41,898 nt of DNA, taken from positions 1 through 41,898 of the forward strand of contig JAFYZR010000008.1 in the NCBI GenBank assembly GCA_017557345.1, given 5' to 3'. This stretch comes from Paludibacteraceae bacterium. GTDB lineage: Bacteria; Bacteroidota; Bacteroidia; Bacteroidales; Paludibacteraceae. This document shows positions 6,980 to 14,728 of this stretch, piece by piece. The notes under the pieces are model-generated. The model searched no databases. It saw nothing but the letters and a program-made list of their open reading frames with translations, and was not told the DNA's origin. Position 1 is the stretch's first letter; the number at the start of each line of letters is the position of its first letter. The position numbers were made by a program, and so were the translations under genes.

Positions 6980-8703
6980 AAAAGTTATTTACCCTTGTAC
7001 TGGCGGCGCTATCGCTGGCCGCTTGTACCCGACAACAGAAAGACATAGCGGATTCATTTGCCTGGAACAAAGCAACCGTCTATTTTGTGCTGGTGGATCG
7101 TTTCTGCAACGGCGATACCACCAACGACCAGCAATATGGCCGCTGCAACGACTACGGCAGCGAACGAATGAATGCCTCCACCTTTCATGGCGGCGACTAC
7201 GCAGGGCTCTTGCAAAAAGCCAAAGAGGGCTACTTCACCGACCTGGGTGTGGATGTGGTATGGCTGACCGATCCGTACGAGCAGGTGCATGGCTGGGTGC
7301 CCGGTAGCGGTTGGGTGGTCAATGACTTCCCGCACTACGGCTACCACGGTTACTACCCGCTGGACTACACCCAGATAGATAAGAACTACGGCACGATTGC
7401 CGAATACCGCGCGCTGATAGATGAATTGCACGCGCAAGGAATACGTGTTATGGAAGGAGCCAACATCAACGACATCGGTTATCCCACCTATCTGGATGCG
7501 TTGCAACAAGGGTTTGCCTCGGTACCGGGTATCCAAATGGAAGCTGAAGCTGTGAAACACCGCCGCGACATAGACTACGGTGCATGGTTGGAGTCGATGT
7601 ATGACCAACCCGATTGGTACACCACCGAATGGCTGCGCCGGCCTACCGAGACGGACGACCCGTGCCAGATGACCCTGTATGGTCTGCCGGATTACCTGAC
7701 GGAAAAGACGGAACCGGTTTCTCTTCCTACGTTCCTCCATCGCAAATGGCAACGGGAAGGCGATGACAATGATGCTTGGACCTGGCCGGCGATGAAAGCT
7801 TTGCGCAAGGACACCACGCTGGCACCGGACGATTATGTGATACGGTTTATCGCAGCGTGGGTAGAGGAATTTGGTATCGACGGTTTCCGTTGCGATGTGG
7901 TGGGTTACGTGCATCCCTGGCGCTGGAAACAACTGCATGACGCATGTAACGAGGCGCTGAACAGATGGCGTGCCAAACACCCCGAGCAGGCAGCGTCTCA
8001 TTGGACGGACGAAGTCATGTTCACCGGCGATTATGACGATGCGTATATCACACGACTGCCTTTGTACGAAGAGAACGGCTTTAACAGCATGGTGAACATG
8101 GTTTTCCCGAAGGATGGCGACCTGACCACTATCGCGCAGACATGGCAGGCATATAGCGATTCGATGGCGGTATGGCAGGCGGCGGGCTATGCTTGGTACC
8201 CCTTCTCGTACCTGAACAATGCCTATTTCCGCGAAGCGGACATGGAGCACATGGACCTGTGCGCTACCTGTTTCCTGCTCTCACCAGGGGCGGTGCAGAT
8301 CTTCTATGGTGACGAGGTGGCGCGTAAGACGTCAGACGCTATCTTGAATGTGGATGCGGCGCAGGGCTTCCGCAACGACTACGATTGGTCGGCTCCGAAC
8401 GAACCCCTCATGGCGCATTACCGGAAGTTATGCACGTTCCGTAAGGCTCATCCTGCGGTCGGCGCCGGACGACAAACCCTGCTGAACCCCACTACGGTTG
8501 TTCGAACATTGGGCAACGACACAATCGTCATCGCCTTGAATCCGCAGCCCGCGATGGGAATAACCCTTCCCTTTGCTGATGGTACCCACGTCAGAAATGC
8601 GTACAGCGGCGAAACAAGCACTATTCAAAACGGACAAGTGCTGCTCCAACAATCCTGCGGACACGTGGCACTTATCGAGAAAATGAGCATGCTTAATAAA
8701 TAG
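6976..8703 (+). CDS. MalS-like GH13 lipoprotein, catalytic residues degenerate
   Basis: The ATG at 6976 overlaps the previous stop and gives 575 residues with a lipobox LSLAAC (Cys17). The body aligns with periplasmic alpha-amylase MalS: DLGVDVVWLTDPYEQVHGW, HYGYHGYYPLDYTQIDKNYGT, the nucleophile region DGFRCD (Asp307) and FYGDE near residue 445. Other GH13 regions are altered. Region I reads RVMEGANIND, not a DVVxNH motif. Region III reads MFTGDYDD, with Asp352 where the acid/base Glu is expected. Region IV reads SYLNNAYF, not SYLxSHD, losing the third catalytic Asp. The enzyme may be inactive, a glycan-binding lipoprotein, or a divergent catalyst. Likely anchored facing the periplasm or cell surface. 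Confidence 0.85.
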   Translation: MKKLFTLVLAALSLAACTRQQKDIADSFAWNKATVYFVLVDRFCNGDTTNDQQYGRCNDYGSERMNASTFHGGDYAGLLQKAKEGYFTDLGVDVVWLTDPYEQVHGWVPGSGWVVNDFPHYGYHGYYPLDYTQIDKNYGTIAEYRALIDELHAQGIRVMEGANINDIGYPTYLDALQQGFASVPGIQMEAEAVKHRRDIDYGAWLESMYDQPDWYTTEWLRRPTETDDPCQMTLYGLPDYLTEKTEPVSLPTFLHRKWQREGDDNDAWTWPAMKALRKDTTLAPDDYVIRFIAAWVEEFGIDGFRCDVVGYVHPWRWKQLHDACNEALNRWRAKHPEQAASHWTDEVMFTGDYDDAYITRLPLYEENGFNSMVNMVFPKDGDLTTIAQTWQAYSDSMAVWQAAGYAWYPFSYLNNAYFREADMEHMDLCATCFLLSPGAVQIFYGDEVARKTSDAILNVDAAQGFRNDYDWSAPNEPLMAHYRKLCTFRKAHPAVGAGRQTLLNPTTVVRTLGNDTIVIALNPQPAMGITLPFADGTHVRNAYSGETSTIQNGQVLLQQSCGHVALIEKMSMLNK

Positions 8704-8718
8704 TAACCAAAGACCATA

Positions 8719-9246
8719 ATGGAACAGTTTGAAGAACTGATACATGGCGACTTGCAGCAGTATTTGCTGAGCGTGAATGAGGTAGATGAGCGACTGCCGG
8801 AGTGCCCAGATGTGGAAGGCAAATGGGAGGCGATTGCTAATGCGTATATCCCTGATGGAGTGCGTGAGTTTCAAAACTATCCGCTTGCATCGCTTGGTTG
8901 GATGATGTATATCGGAATGGCGTTGGCGAAGATGTGGGATGACGACTGGCAGTACTACGCTGCGAAAGATGACTTGTATGTTTATCTGCGTGACAAACGC
9001 GGCTACGATGCCATGGATGAGTATATCCGCAGAGACGTGCTCAAACTCAAAGGCAAGGATTTTGCTGCGACCGAAGAACTTGTTAGCGAATGTGCCTCAC
9101 GTGTGCATAGCACGCTGATGCATCAGGACATTGAACCGGGAACGAAAGAGGCGTTCCTTGCTTATGTTGCTTGCTTGCATCAGTTGTACCTCTTTGGCGC
9201 CGCTGTACAACTCAAACGCATGGGCTACCACATGACGAGAATATAA
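8719..9246 (+). CDS. Conserved protein of unknown function
   Basis: This 175-residue protein is soluble, acidic and rich in aromatic residues, with motifs such as YIPDGVREFQNYP, LGWMMYIGMALAKMWDDDW and KRGYDAMDEYIRRDVL. It appears mostly helical. I recognise it only as a conserved Bacteroidales-type protein without a named role. It has no signal peptide or membrane segment. It lies 15 bases after the amylase-like gene and 16 before the flavodoxin lipoprotein, so it is probably in the same operon. Confidence 0.75.
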   Translation: MEQFEELIHGDLQQYLLSVNEVDERLPECPDVEGKWEAIANAYIPDGVREFQNYPLASLGWMMYIGMALAKMWDDDWQYYAAKDDLYVYLRDKRGYDAMDEYIRRDVLKLKGKDFAATEELVSECASRVHSTLMHQDIEPGTKEAFLAYVACLHQLYLFGAAVQLKRMGYHMTRI

Positions 9247-9262
9247 AAATCAGATAATTAAC

Positions 9263-10081
9263 ATGAAAAAACTCATGACTATTGCACTGGCTGCGACGAT
9301 GCTCGCGGCGTGCGGACAGAAGAAAGATGCACAAAAGGTGCTGGTGTTGTATTACTCGCAGACCTCGAACACCAAAATGGTGGCAGAGGAGATTGCTAAT
9401 CGACTTAGTGCGGACATCGCGACGATTGAAGCTGTTGTGCCGTACGACGGCGATTTCCATGCGACGATTGAGCGTTGTATGAAAGAGCGGGAGATGGAGG
9501 TGTTACCGGACATCCAGCCGCTGACGGTTGACTTGGCGAAATATAATGTCATATTCCTCGGCTATCCCGTATGGTTCGGCACATACGCGCCGCCTGTGAT
9601 CACATTCCTGACACAGACCGACCTAAGCGGTAAGACCATTGTGCCGTTCTGCACGTTCGGTAGTGGTGGTCTGGAATCGAGCATGAACGATTTGGCAAAG
9701 GTTCAGCCCAATGCAGACATCCGTCCGGGTTATGGTGTACGTGCAGCGCGCTTGCAGGCTGTACCGCAAGAAGTAGAGCGGTTCTTGATTGCTGGAGGAT
9801 TCCTTGAGGGAGAATTGAAACCATTGGCAGAGTTCCCGGAGCAACATCCTGTAAGCGAAGAAGAGACAGTTATCTTCGATGCTGCAGTGAACGGTTATCC
9901 GATGCTTCATGCAAAAGCTGTGACGGTAGCTTTGCGTGCCGGTTACGACGGAACGGAATATCTGTTTGTGGCAGAAGACCTCCCGCGTGAAGGCGCACCG
10001 AAAATGCCCAAGCACGAAGTGCAAGTGTATGTATTAGTCGTTGACGGTCAAGCACCGGTATTCACGAAAGTTATACGATGA
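9263..10081 (+). CDS. Flavodoxin-domain lipoprotein
   Basis: The 272-residue protein has a lipobox MLAAC (Cys17), then a flavodoxin domain (about 25-175): VLVLYYSQTSNTKMVAEEIA as the FMN phosphate loop, FLGYPVWFGTYAPPVITFL, and CTFGSGGLESS. The final 80 or so residues (about 185-272) form an extra domain with HAKAVTVALRAGYDG and a strand-rich end not found in plain flavodoxins. It is probably anchored in the envelope as an electron carrier or quinone/nitro reductase; partners are unknown. It is the third FMN-fold protein in 5 kb. Its TGA overlaps the ATG of the esterase gene. Confidence 0.87.
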   Translation: MKKLMTIALAATMLAACGQKKDAQKVLVLYYSQTSNTKMVAEEIANRLSADIATIEAVVPYDGDFHATIERCMKEREMEVLPDIQPLTVDLAKYNVIFLGYPVWFGTYAPPVITFLTQTDLSGKTIVPFCTFGSGGLESSMNDLAKVQPNADIRPGYGVRAARLQAVPQEVERFLIAGGFLEGELKPLAEFPEQHPVSEEETVIFDAAVNGYPMLHAKAVTVALRAGYDGTEYLFVAEDLPREGAPKMPKHEVQVYVLVVDGQAPVFTKVIR

Positions 10082-10773
10082 AACAATCCATTGCCATCAA
10101 TGGTCGTGAGTGCCTATTGTATGAATGCGGAGAACAGCCGCAAGTGCTGCTTATTCAGCCGCTCGGAGAACATGAGCGAAGCACGATAGACAACGAAATC
10201 GCCCTCATCCAAGAGGCGGTGCATGTGCCGTTCGTCATGGTGGCATTGGCGATTAACGATTGGGAAAAGGAACTCACACCCTGGCATGATCCGAAACTCT
10301 CTACGCGCAAGGAAGTAGGAGACCATGTGTTTGAGACGCTGGACTACATTACCGAACATCTCATGCCGTACACGTTCGAGCGATTCGGCAAACTGCCGGT
10401 AGCGATCGGGGGCTACTCTTTAGCCGGTTTGTTCGCACGCTGGGCAGTATCTAAAGTGGAGTGCTTCGATGCCGTAGCAGCCGCTTCTCCGTCCCTTTGG
10501 ATTGTGGCATGGTGTGGCTTCTCTGACGCTCACGAAGTCTTTACTCGTTATGTCTATCTAAGTCTAGGTGAACGTGAGGAATTAGCAAAGAACAAAGCCA
10601 TTGCACAGGTTGGCAATAATGTCCGCTGGGAGTACGACCATCTACAACGTACCATTGGCGCAGACAACTGCATACTCGAATGGAATCCCGGCAATCATTT
10701 TCTAGACAATGACAAGCGCCTAGCACGCGCCTTCGCCTGGTGCGTGAATAAACTAACTGCGTGCAGCAATTAA
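10078..10773 (+). CDS. Alpha/beta-hydrolase, esterase-like
   Basis: The 231-residue protein has the nucleophile elbow GGYSLAGLFARWA, with the likely catalytic Ser near residue 112, and resembles the putative esterase / IroE-like alpha/beta-hydrolases. Downstream SPSLW and a C-terminal GNHF with a His near 215 fit the oxyanion-side loop and the catalytic His. There is no signal peptide, so it is probably cytosolic. The substrate is unknown. It overlaps the flavodoxin gene by 4 bases (ATGA), and the next gene starts 3 bases after its stop. Confidence 0.82.
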   Translation: MKQSIAINGRECLLYECGEQPQVLLIQPLGEHERSTIDNEIALIQEAVHVPFVMVALAINDWEKELTPWHDPKLSTRKEVGDHVFETLDYITEHLMPYTFERFGKLPVAIGGYSLAGLFARWAVSKVECFDAVAAASPSLWIVAWCGFSDAHEVFTRYVYLSLGEREELAKNKAIAQVGNNVRWEYDHLQRTIGADNCILEWNPGNHFLDNDKRLARAFAWCVNKLTACSN

Positions 10774-10775
10774 GC

Positions 10776-11969
10776 ATGGAAACAGATAGAATCATATTAC
10801 GACCATGGCGGGAGAGTGATGCAGAAGCGTTGTTCAAATATGCTTCTGATCCGAATGTGGGACCTCGTGCCGGATGGCCACCGCATAAGAGCGTGGAAGA
10901 AAGTCTGGAGATAATCCGGACGGTCTTTCACAATGATCGTACATGGGCGATTGAACTCAAGCAGACCGGCGAATCTATCGGTTGCATAGGCTATTATCTG
11001 TATAGAGAAAGCAACATAACCATCGGTGAACATGATGCAGAGGTCGGTTATTGGGTTGCCAAACCTTATTGGAACCAAGGTATATGTTCGGAGTCGTTGC
11101 GTCTGATGATTGACTACTGTTTCCAAGAGCAGCATTTCGAGGTGCTATGGTGTGACTGCTTTGTAGATAATCCAGCCTCTGAACGTGTGATGCACAAATG
11201 CGGCTTCCGCGAAACCGGTGCTTTCAATCTATGTAGCCATCTTTACCTCGGCGACGACCGTCTTGTGAAGATCATGCGGCTGGATGGATCTGCGTATATC
11301 GAGACTAAACTCTTTGCTTCGCAAGACAAGGCGTATGCTGACTTCCAAAGCAAGTTGCTGCCGACGGTTAAGCGCGAAACGATTATTGGTGTACGGACAC
11401 CGGACTTACGCAAAATTGCGAAGCAAATCTGCAAGACTCCTGCTGCGCAAGAGTTCTTGCATAGTTTGCCACATCGCTATTTTGACGAGAACCAATTGCA
11501 CGCGTTTATCCTGTCGGAAGAGAAAGATTTCAACATCTGTATCGCTAATCTAGAGCAGTTCCTGCCGTATGTAGATAACTGGGCGACCTGCGACCAACTA
11601 TCGCCTCGTTGCTTCAAGAAACATAGGACGGAGTTATTACCGTACGTTCGCAAGTGGATGAGGAGCAAACACACCTATACGAAACGCTTTGGAATATGCA
11701 CGCTGATGCGTTATTTTTGGGACGAGGCTTTTCGACCGGAATACTTGGAATGGGTTGCATCTATCAAGTCTGATGAGTATTACATCCGCATGATGCAGGC
11801 ATGGTTCTTTGCTACGGCGCTTGCCAAACAATGGGATGCCACGCTTCCCTATATACAGCAACAGCGTATGGAGAAAGAAACACACAACAAAACCATCCAG
11901 AAAGCCGTTGAGAGTTTCCGTATCGCGGACGAACAAAAGGCTTTGCTAAAGACCCTGCGAGTGAAATGA
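10776..11969 (+). CDS. Fusion of a GNAT acetyltransferase and an AlkD-like DNA alkylation repair domain
   Basis: I start at the ATG at 10776, directly after the upstream stop; a GTG at 10761 is possible. Residues 1-165 form a RimJ/RimL-type GNAT acetyltransferase (RIILRPWRESDAEALFKYA, EVGYWVAKPYWNQGICSESLRLMIDY, FVDNPASERVMHKCGFRETG). Residues 170-397 form an AlkD-type HEAT-like domain of the DNA alkylation repair family (LPTVKRETIIGVRTPDLRKIAK, DENQLHAFILSE, FLPYVDNWATCDQLSP). The acidic residue in VDNWATCD matches the catalytic Asp region of alkylpurine glycosylases. The frame is continuous with no sign of a frameshift. GNAT and AlkD domains usually sit on separate proteins; why they are fused is unclear. 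Confidence 0.88.
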   Translation: METDRIILRPWRESDAEALFKYASDPNVGPRAGWPPHKSVEESLEIIRTVFHNDRTWAIELKQTGESIGCIGYYLYRESNITIGEHDAEVGYWVAKPYWNQGICSESLRLMIDYCFQEQHFEVLWCDCFVDNPASERVMHKCGFRETGAFNLCSHLYLGDDRLVKIMRLDGSAYIETKLFASQDKAYADFQSKLLPTVKRETIIGVRTPDLRKIAKQICKTPAAQEFLHSLPHRYFDENQLHAFILSEEKDFNICIANLEQFLPYVDNWATCDQLSPRCFKKHRTELLPYVRKWMRSKHTYTKRFGICTLMRYFWDEAFRPEYLEWVASIKSDEYYIRMMQAWFFATALAKQWDATLPYIQQQRMEKETHNKTIQKAVESFRIADEQKALLKTLRVK

Positions 11970-12556
11970 AAAAGATTCTATTCCTACATGGCTTTTACGC
12001 AAGCGGACAATGTGTTCCGGCAATTGCGTTACTCGAAGCATTCGCAGGGCGTGCCGATGTGCTGACACCGGACTTGCCCATGCATCCGCAGGACGCGCTA
12101 TGTTTCATTCGCGAACTAATAGATAGCGAGAAGCCCGACTTGCTGATAGGGAATAGTTGTGGCGCTTTCTATGCGCAGATGATTGCTCCTGTTGTGGACA
12201 TTCCTGCTTTGCTTGGTAATCCGCATTTTCGAATGTCAGAGTTCCTAAAGCAGCGCATAGGTCAGCACGAGTATAAATCGCCGCGCAAGGATGGCAAGCA
12301 ATCATTCGTTATAGATGAAGCCTTGGTTGAAGAGTTTGCTGCACTGGAGGCAACTCAATTCGATAACTGCAATCCTCAATTCAGCGATCAAGTGTGGGGA
12401 TTATTCGGTGAGCAAGACACTTTAGCGCATTTCGAATCGCTCTTCTTAGAGCACTACAACCGTTCATTCCATTTCCCCGGAGGACATACTCCCACCGCTG
12501 ATGAAGTCCGCACATGGTATGTGCCGTTGGCAGAGAAGATGTTAACTGAACTATAA
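11966..12556 (+). CDS. YqiA/YcfP-like alpha/beta-hydrolase
   Basis: This 196-residue protein opens with ILFLHGFYASGQ and has the nucleophile elbow IGNSCGAFYAQ, with the candidate Ser near residue 53, in the pattern of the small YqiA/YcfP esterase family. GLFGEQDTL supplies the acidic-residue region and PGGHTPT the catalytic His near residue 171. No natural substrate can be inferred. It overlaps the GNAT-AlkD gene by 4 bases and is the last gene of the plus-strand run that begins at 5222. A hairpin terminator lies 70 bases downstream. Confidence 0.85.
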   Translation: MKKILFLHGFYASGQCVPAIALLEAFAGRADVLTPDLPMHPQDALCFIRELIDSEKPDLLIGNSCGAFYAQMIAPVVDIPALLGNPHFRMSEFLKQRIGQHEYKSPRKDGKQSFVIDEALVEEFAALEATQFDNCNPQFSDQVWGLFGEQDTLAHFESLFLEHYNRSFHFPGGHTPTADEVRTWYVPLAEKMLTEL

Positions 12557-12625
12557 TACACAAACGAGGTGTGAGGCGTTTGCTGTTTACTATCTAAATC
12601 ACTTTGACGTGTCCCGTTTCCGTCG

Positions 12626-12668
12626 CTACCGCGCTTTTCGTGATGAAACGTGCGGTAGTTTTGTTTAT
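12626..12668 (+). terminator. Rho-independent terminator after the plus-strand gene run
   Basis: CTACCGC at 12626-12632 pairs with GCGGTAG at 12652-12658, and pairing continues inward (TTTC with GAAA). It is followed by TTTTGTTT. It ends the operon before the repeat array. The overlapping TAGTTTTG (12656-12663) also fits a -7 box on paper, without a good -33 partner. Confidence 0.7.
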
Positions 12669-12669
12669 A

Positions 12670-13036
12670 GAAGACCTCAAAGGCGCGCGAGCGCAAGCGG
12701 ACTTGTGAGATGCGCGGAGCGGTTGAAGACTCGCGAGGTCGGAGAGTAAACGGAGACTTTTGAGGTCGCAAAAAGAGAAGACTTTCGGCACTCAAAAATG
12801 GAAGACTATTACGCGCGAAAAATGAGGTGACTTTTGAGGCTATTTTGGAATAGTGGAGACCTATCAATTTCATGCACAAAATGCGACTTGTGATGTAAGA
12901 AAATGAGTGAGACTTTCGTCCTAAAGATTTGAGCCGACTTCGGCAATAAGTTGAAAGTGTTGACTGCATATTCCGCTCAAAAAGAGCCGATTTTGGGCAA
13001 ATTAAGCAGGGCGGTTGGGGCTCTCCAGAGGGAAAA
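12670..13036. repeat. Degenerate tandem array with a period of about 26 bp
   Basis: A GAC-centred core (consensus GRAGACTTTYGAGG followed by an A-rich tail) recurs with GAC at 12673, 12700, 12728, 12755, 12780, 12804, 12829, 12858, 12885, 12911, 12936 and 12962. GAT follows at 12989 and a weaker unit near 13013. Spacings are 24-29 bases. The spacing is not a multiple of three and the plus strand is not open, so the array is not coding. Units share 8-14 bases around the core and differ elsewhere. The array lies between convergent genes, downstream of the terminator at 12626 and on the 3' side of the recombinase gene. Confidence 0.75.
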
Positions 13037-13062
13037 GACGAAAGATTTTGCTATCTTTCGTC
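13037..13062. repeat. Perfect 10-bp inverted repeat at the end of the array
   Basis: GACGAAAGAT (13037-13046) and ATCTTTCGTC (13053-13062) are exact reverse complements around a 6-base centre. The left arm's GAC falls 48 bases (two periods) after the last clear array unit, so the repeat closes the array in phase. There is no T tract on either side, so a terminator is unlikely. Confidence 0.7.
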
Positions 13063-13134
13063 GCTATCTGGCTTATTTACAGCGATTTATGATTTTATAG
13101 ACCGGAAAAACGGAATAAAATGAAAATCTTTTAG

Positions 13135-13169
13135 CACGAACACGCCAATTTTTTCAACGAGTGTTCGTG
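13135..13169. repeat. Perfect 9-bp inverted repeat with 17-base spacer
   Basis: CACGAACAC (13135-13143) and GTGTTCGTG (13161-13169) are exact reverse complements. They lie in the gap between the array and the recombinase terminator. The size and spacing would suit a recombinase or regulator binding site. An 11-bp direct repeat, GACCGGAAAAA, occurs at 13100 and 13276 on either side. Confidence 0.6.
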
Positions 13170-13234
13170 TATTTACAGGGGCGCACGAATTTTCTCCCTA
13201 CGCGCGCGTTCCTAACTTAATACGAATATACAAA

Positions 13235-13274
13235 AAAAGAAGCAGTATTCATGTCCTTGAACGCTGCTTCTTTT
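13235..13274 (-). terminator. Terminator of the recombinase gene
   Basis: AAAAGAAGCAG (13235-13245) pairs with CTGCTTCTTTT (13264-13274) around an 18-base loop. On the minus strand, the direction of the recombinase gene that ends at 13292, the stem ends in a T run. Confidence 0.75.
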
Positions 13275-13291
13275 CGACCGGAAAAAAGCTC

Positions 13292-14509
13292 TTATTTTAC
13301 CGGACGGAAACTGGTGCCGCACGAACGTATTTTCTCTATCATATTCGGGTCAATTTTACGAGCATATTTCATGGTCGTTGTGACATCTTGGTGACCAGCT
13401 GCCTGTTGTACCAGATGGATGTTCATATTATGGTCATCAATCATCTCGGTTATACCGTCATCCTTGAACGAATAGAGTTGCATTTCTTGCGGCAGGTGGA
13501 GTGCTTCACGTATCTTCATCCAGTCTTTCTTATACTTGCCGTGATAAGCCGGAGCCTCAGACGGAACATACTCGGTGCCTAACAGGTAATAATCCTGCGG
13601 ATACTTCTCCAAATGCATAGCTTTGAGACGTTCAATCAGTTCAGGTGATAGGGGCGCAGCACGCTCAATATGCGTCTTCGCTTTCTCTACCGGAATAAGG
13701 ATGTAACCTTCGTCCAGATGGATGTCACGTAGCTGAATAAGCGCAATCTCTTTCGGTCGGATGAGCGAGTAGTAAATGAGCATGCAGACGAGAATGTAGT
13801 TCGGCATGTTTTCTTCGCAGTAGTCGAAGATCTGACCACGAACTTCTGCCGGGATCAAACCACGGCGTTTCTCTTCTTTCTGCTTGGTTTTAATACGCTC
13901 AAACGGGTTCTCTTTGCAGTAGCAATGTTCCTCGAACCAACTGAAGATGGCGCGATACTTCTTGAGGTAGGTGTTCCAAGCGTTAGCAGACAATGCTTTG
14001 CGTGGCTGTTTCTTTTGCGCCTTTGCCTTTCGGATCTCTTCCTCTGTTGGTTCCGTAAAGAGGAAGTCCATGAAGCGAACCGCCAAAGCATGGTTGAACA
14101 TCGAAGCCGGACAGTCGGGAGAATGCAGTTCTTCGACGATCCAGTTGTTAAGGATGCTGAGAACCGATTTGTACGCTACCATCGTCGATTGACGTAACTC
14201 GCGTTTCTTAATACTGATGAACTCTTCGGTAGCTAAGTTCATCGGCTTAAAGAGGGAAGCATTCTGCTGCTCGATAAGCGGAGTCCAACCACCGGCTAAT
14301 TTAAGATTGATGTCTTGCACCATCTTATCCGCATAAGAACGGAAGTCGTTAAGGCGTTTAAAATTCTCGCGTACACCATTTAATTTGGTGCGTACACGTT
14401 CTAACTTGTTTGTGACTGGGGAATACACGTAGTACAGAATGTACCAACCATTGGTGTCGTGTTTCAGTGTCGCGGGTTTGTAACCCAAAATTTCTAAACG
14501 ATTTTTCAT
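13292..14509 (-). CDS. Tyrosine recombinase with atypical catalytic box
   Basis: The 405-residue protein has an N-terminal arm/core-binding part (to about 215, with a charged insert at 152-172) and a C-terminal tyrosine-recombinase domain. R251 in LIRPKEIALIQL is the first catalytic Arg, K278 in VEKAKTH may be the beta-hairpin Lys, H373 in AAGHQDVTTT and Tyr382 in MKYAR follow. The usual HxLRH box is replaced by LYSFKDDG (345-352), so the His and second Arg positions are Tyr346 and Lys349. Some Bacteroidetes recombinases carry similar changes; activity is uncertain. It is transcribed away from tRNA-Gln, 127 bases downstream of it, as for integrases at tRNA sites, but no other mobile gene is next to it. 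Confidence 0.88.
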   Translation of the reverse strand: MKNRLEILGYKPATLKHDTNGWYILYYVYSPVTNKLERVRTKLNGVRENFKRLNDFRSYADKMVQDINLKLAGGWTPLIEQQNASLFKPMNLATEEFISIKKRELRQSTMVAYKSVLSILNNWIVEELHSPDCPASMFNHALAVRFMDFLFTEPTEEEIRKAKAQKKQPRKALSANAWNTYLKKYRAIFSWFEEHCYCKENPFERIKTKQKEEKRRGLIPAEVRGQIFDYCEENMPNYILVCMLIYYSLIRPKEIALIQLRDIHLDEGYILIPVEKAKTHIERAAPLSPELIERLKAMHLEKYPQDYYLLGTEYVPSEAPAYHGKYKKDWMKIREALHLPQEMQLYSFKDDGITEMIDDHNMNIHLVQQAAGHQDVTTTMKYARKIDPNMIEKIRSCGTSFRPVK

Positions 14510-14516
14510 GTTTTTT

Positions 14517-14551
14517 AAAAAGCGCTGGCACCATTACTGATGTCAGCACTT
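14517..14551 (-). terminator. Hairpin between tRNA-Gln and the recombinase gene
   Basis: On the minus strand AAGTGCTG (14551-14544) pairs with CAGCGCTT (14527-14520), followed by a short T run. It would terminate the tRNA-Gln transcript just before the recombinase ATG at 14509, or attenuate read-through into it. Confidence 0.5.
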
Positions 14552-14636
14552 TTAGCCATGAAAATATTTTTTGACCCGATTTTGACACGGCCTTTTTTGA
14601 GGAATACCCCGTGAGGCCAGTATTTATCGGACTTTG

Positions 14637-14707
14637 TTGCTCAACCAGGACTCGAACCCAGACAGACAGAACCAGAATCTGTAGTGCTACCATTACACCA
14701 TTGAGCA
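14637..14707 (-). tRNA. tRNA-Gln (CTG anticodon)
   Basis: A complete 71-base cloverleaf can be folded. The acceptor is TGCTCAA with TTGAGCA, with discriminator A. The D arm is GTGT with GCAC, and the anticodon arm ACAGA-TTCTGGT-TCTGT with CTG at positions 34-36. The T arm is CTGGG-TTCGAGT-CCTGG, with two wobble pairs. CCA is not encoded. The 3' end faces the tyrosine recombinase gene, the usual geometry for integration at a tRNA. Confidence 0.95.
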
Positions 14708-14728
14708 GGGCTTTTTCAAAAGCGGGTG

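Noticed and set aside
7054-8250. A 398-codon minus-strand open frame
   Set aside because: It is the antisense shadow of the amylase-like gene; the plus frame has a lipobox and GH13 motifs.
12454-12969. A 171-codon open frame on the minus strand through the repeat array
   Set aside because: It runs antisense into the end of the YqiA-like gene, crosses the terminator at 12626, and its peptide simply mirrors the DNA repeat (Lys-Ser-rich runs) with irregular phase. No promoter or ribosome site is seen.
12670-13036. CRISPR array
   Set aside because: Shared cores are only 8-14 bases and degenerate, spacing is 24-29 bases, and no cas gene is present.
14637-14707. Direct repeat of the tRNA-Gln 3' end marking the far end of an island
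   Set aside because: Scanning the window by eye gave only a short chance match in tkt near 22120; no credible attachment-site copy was found.
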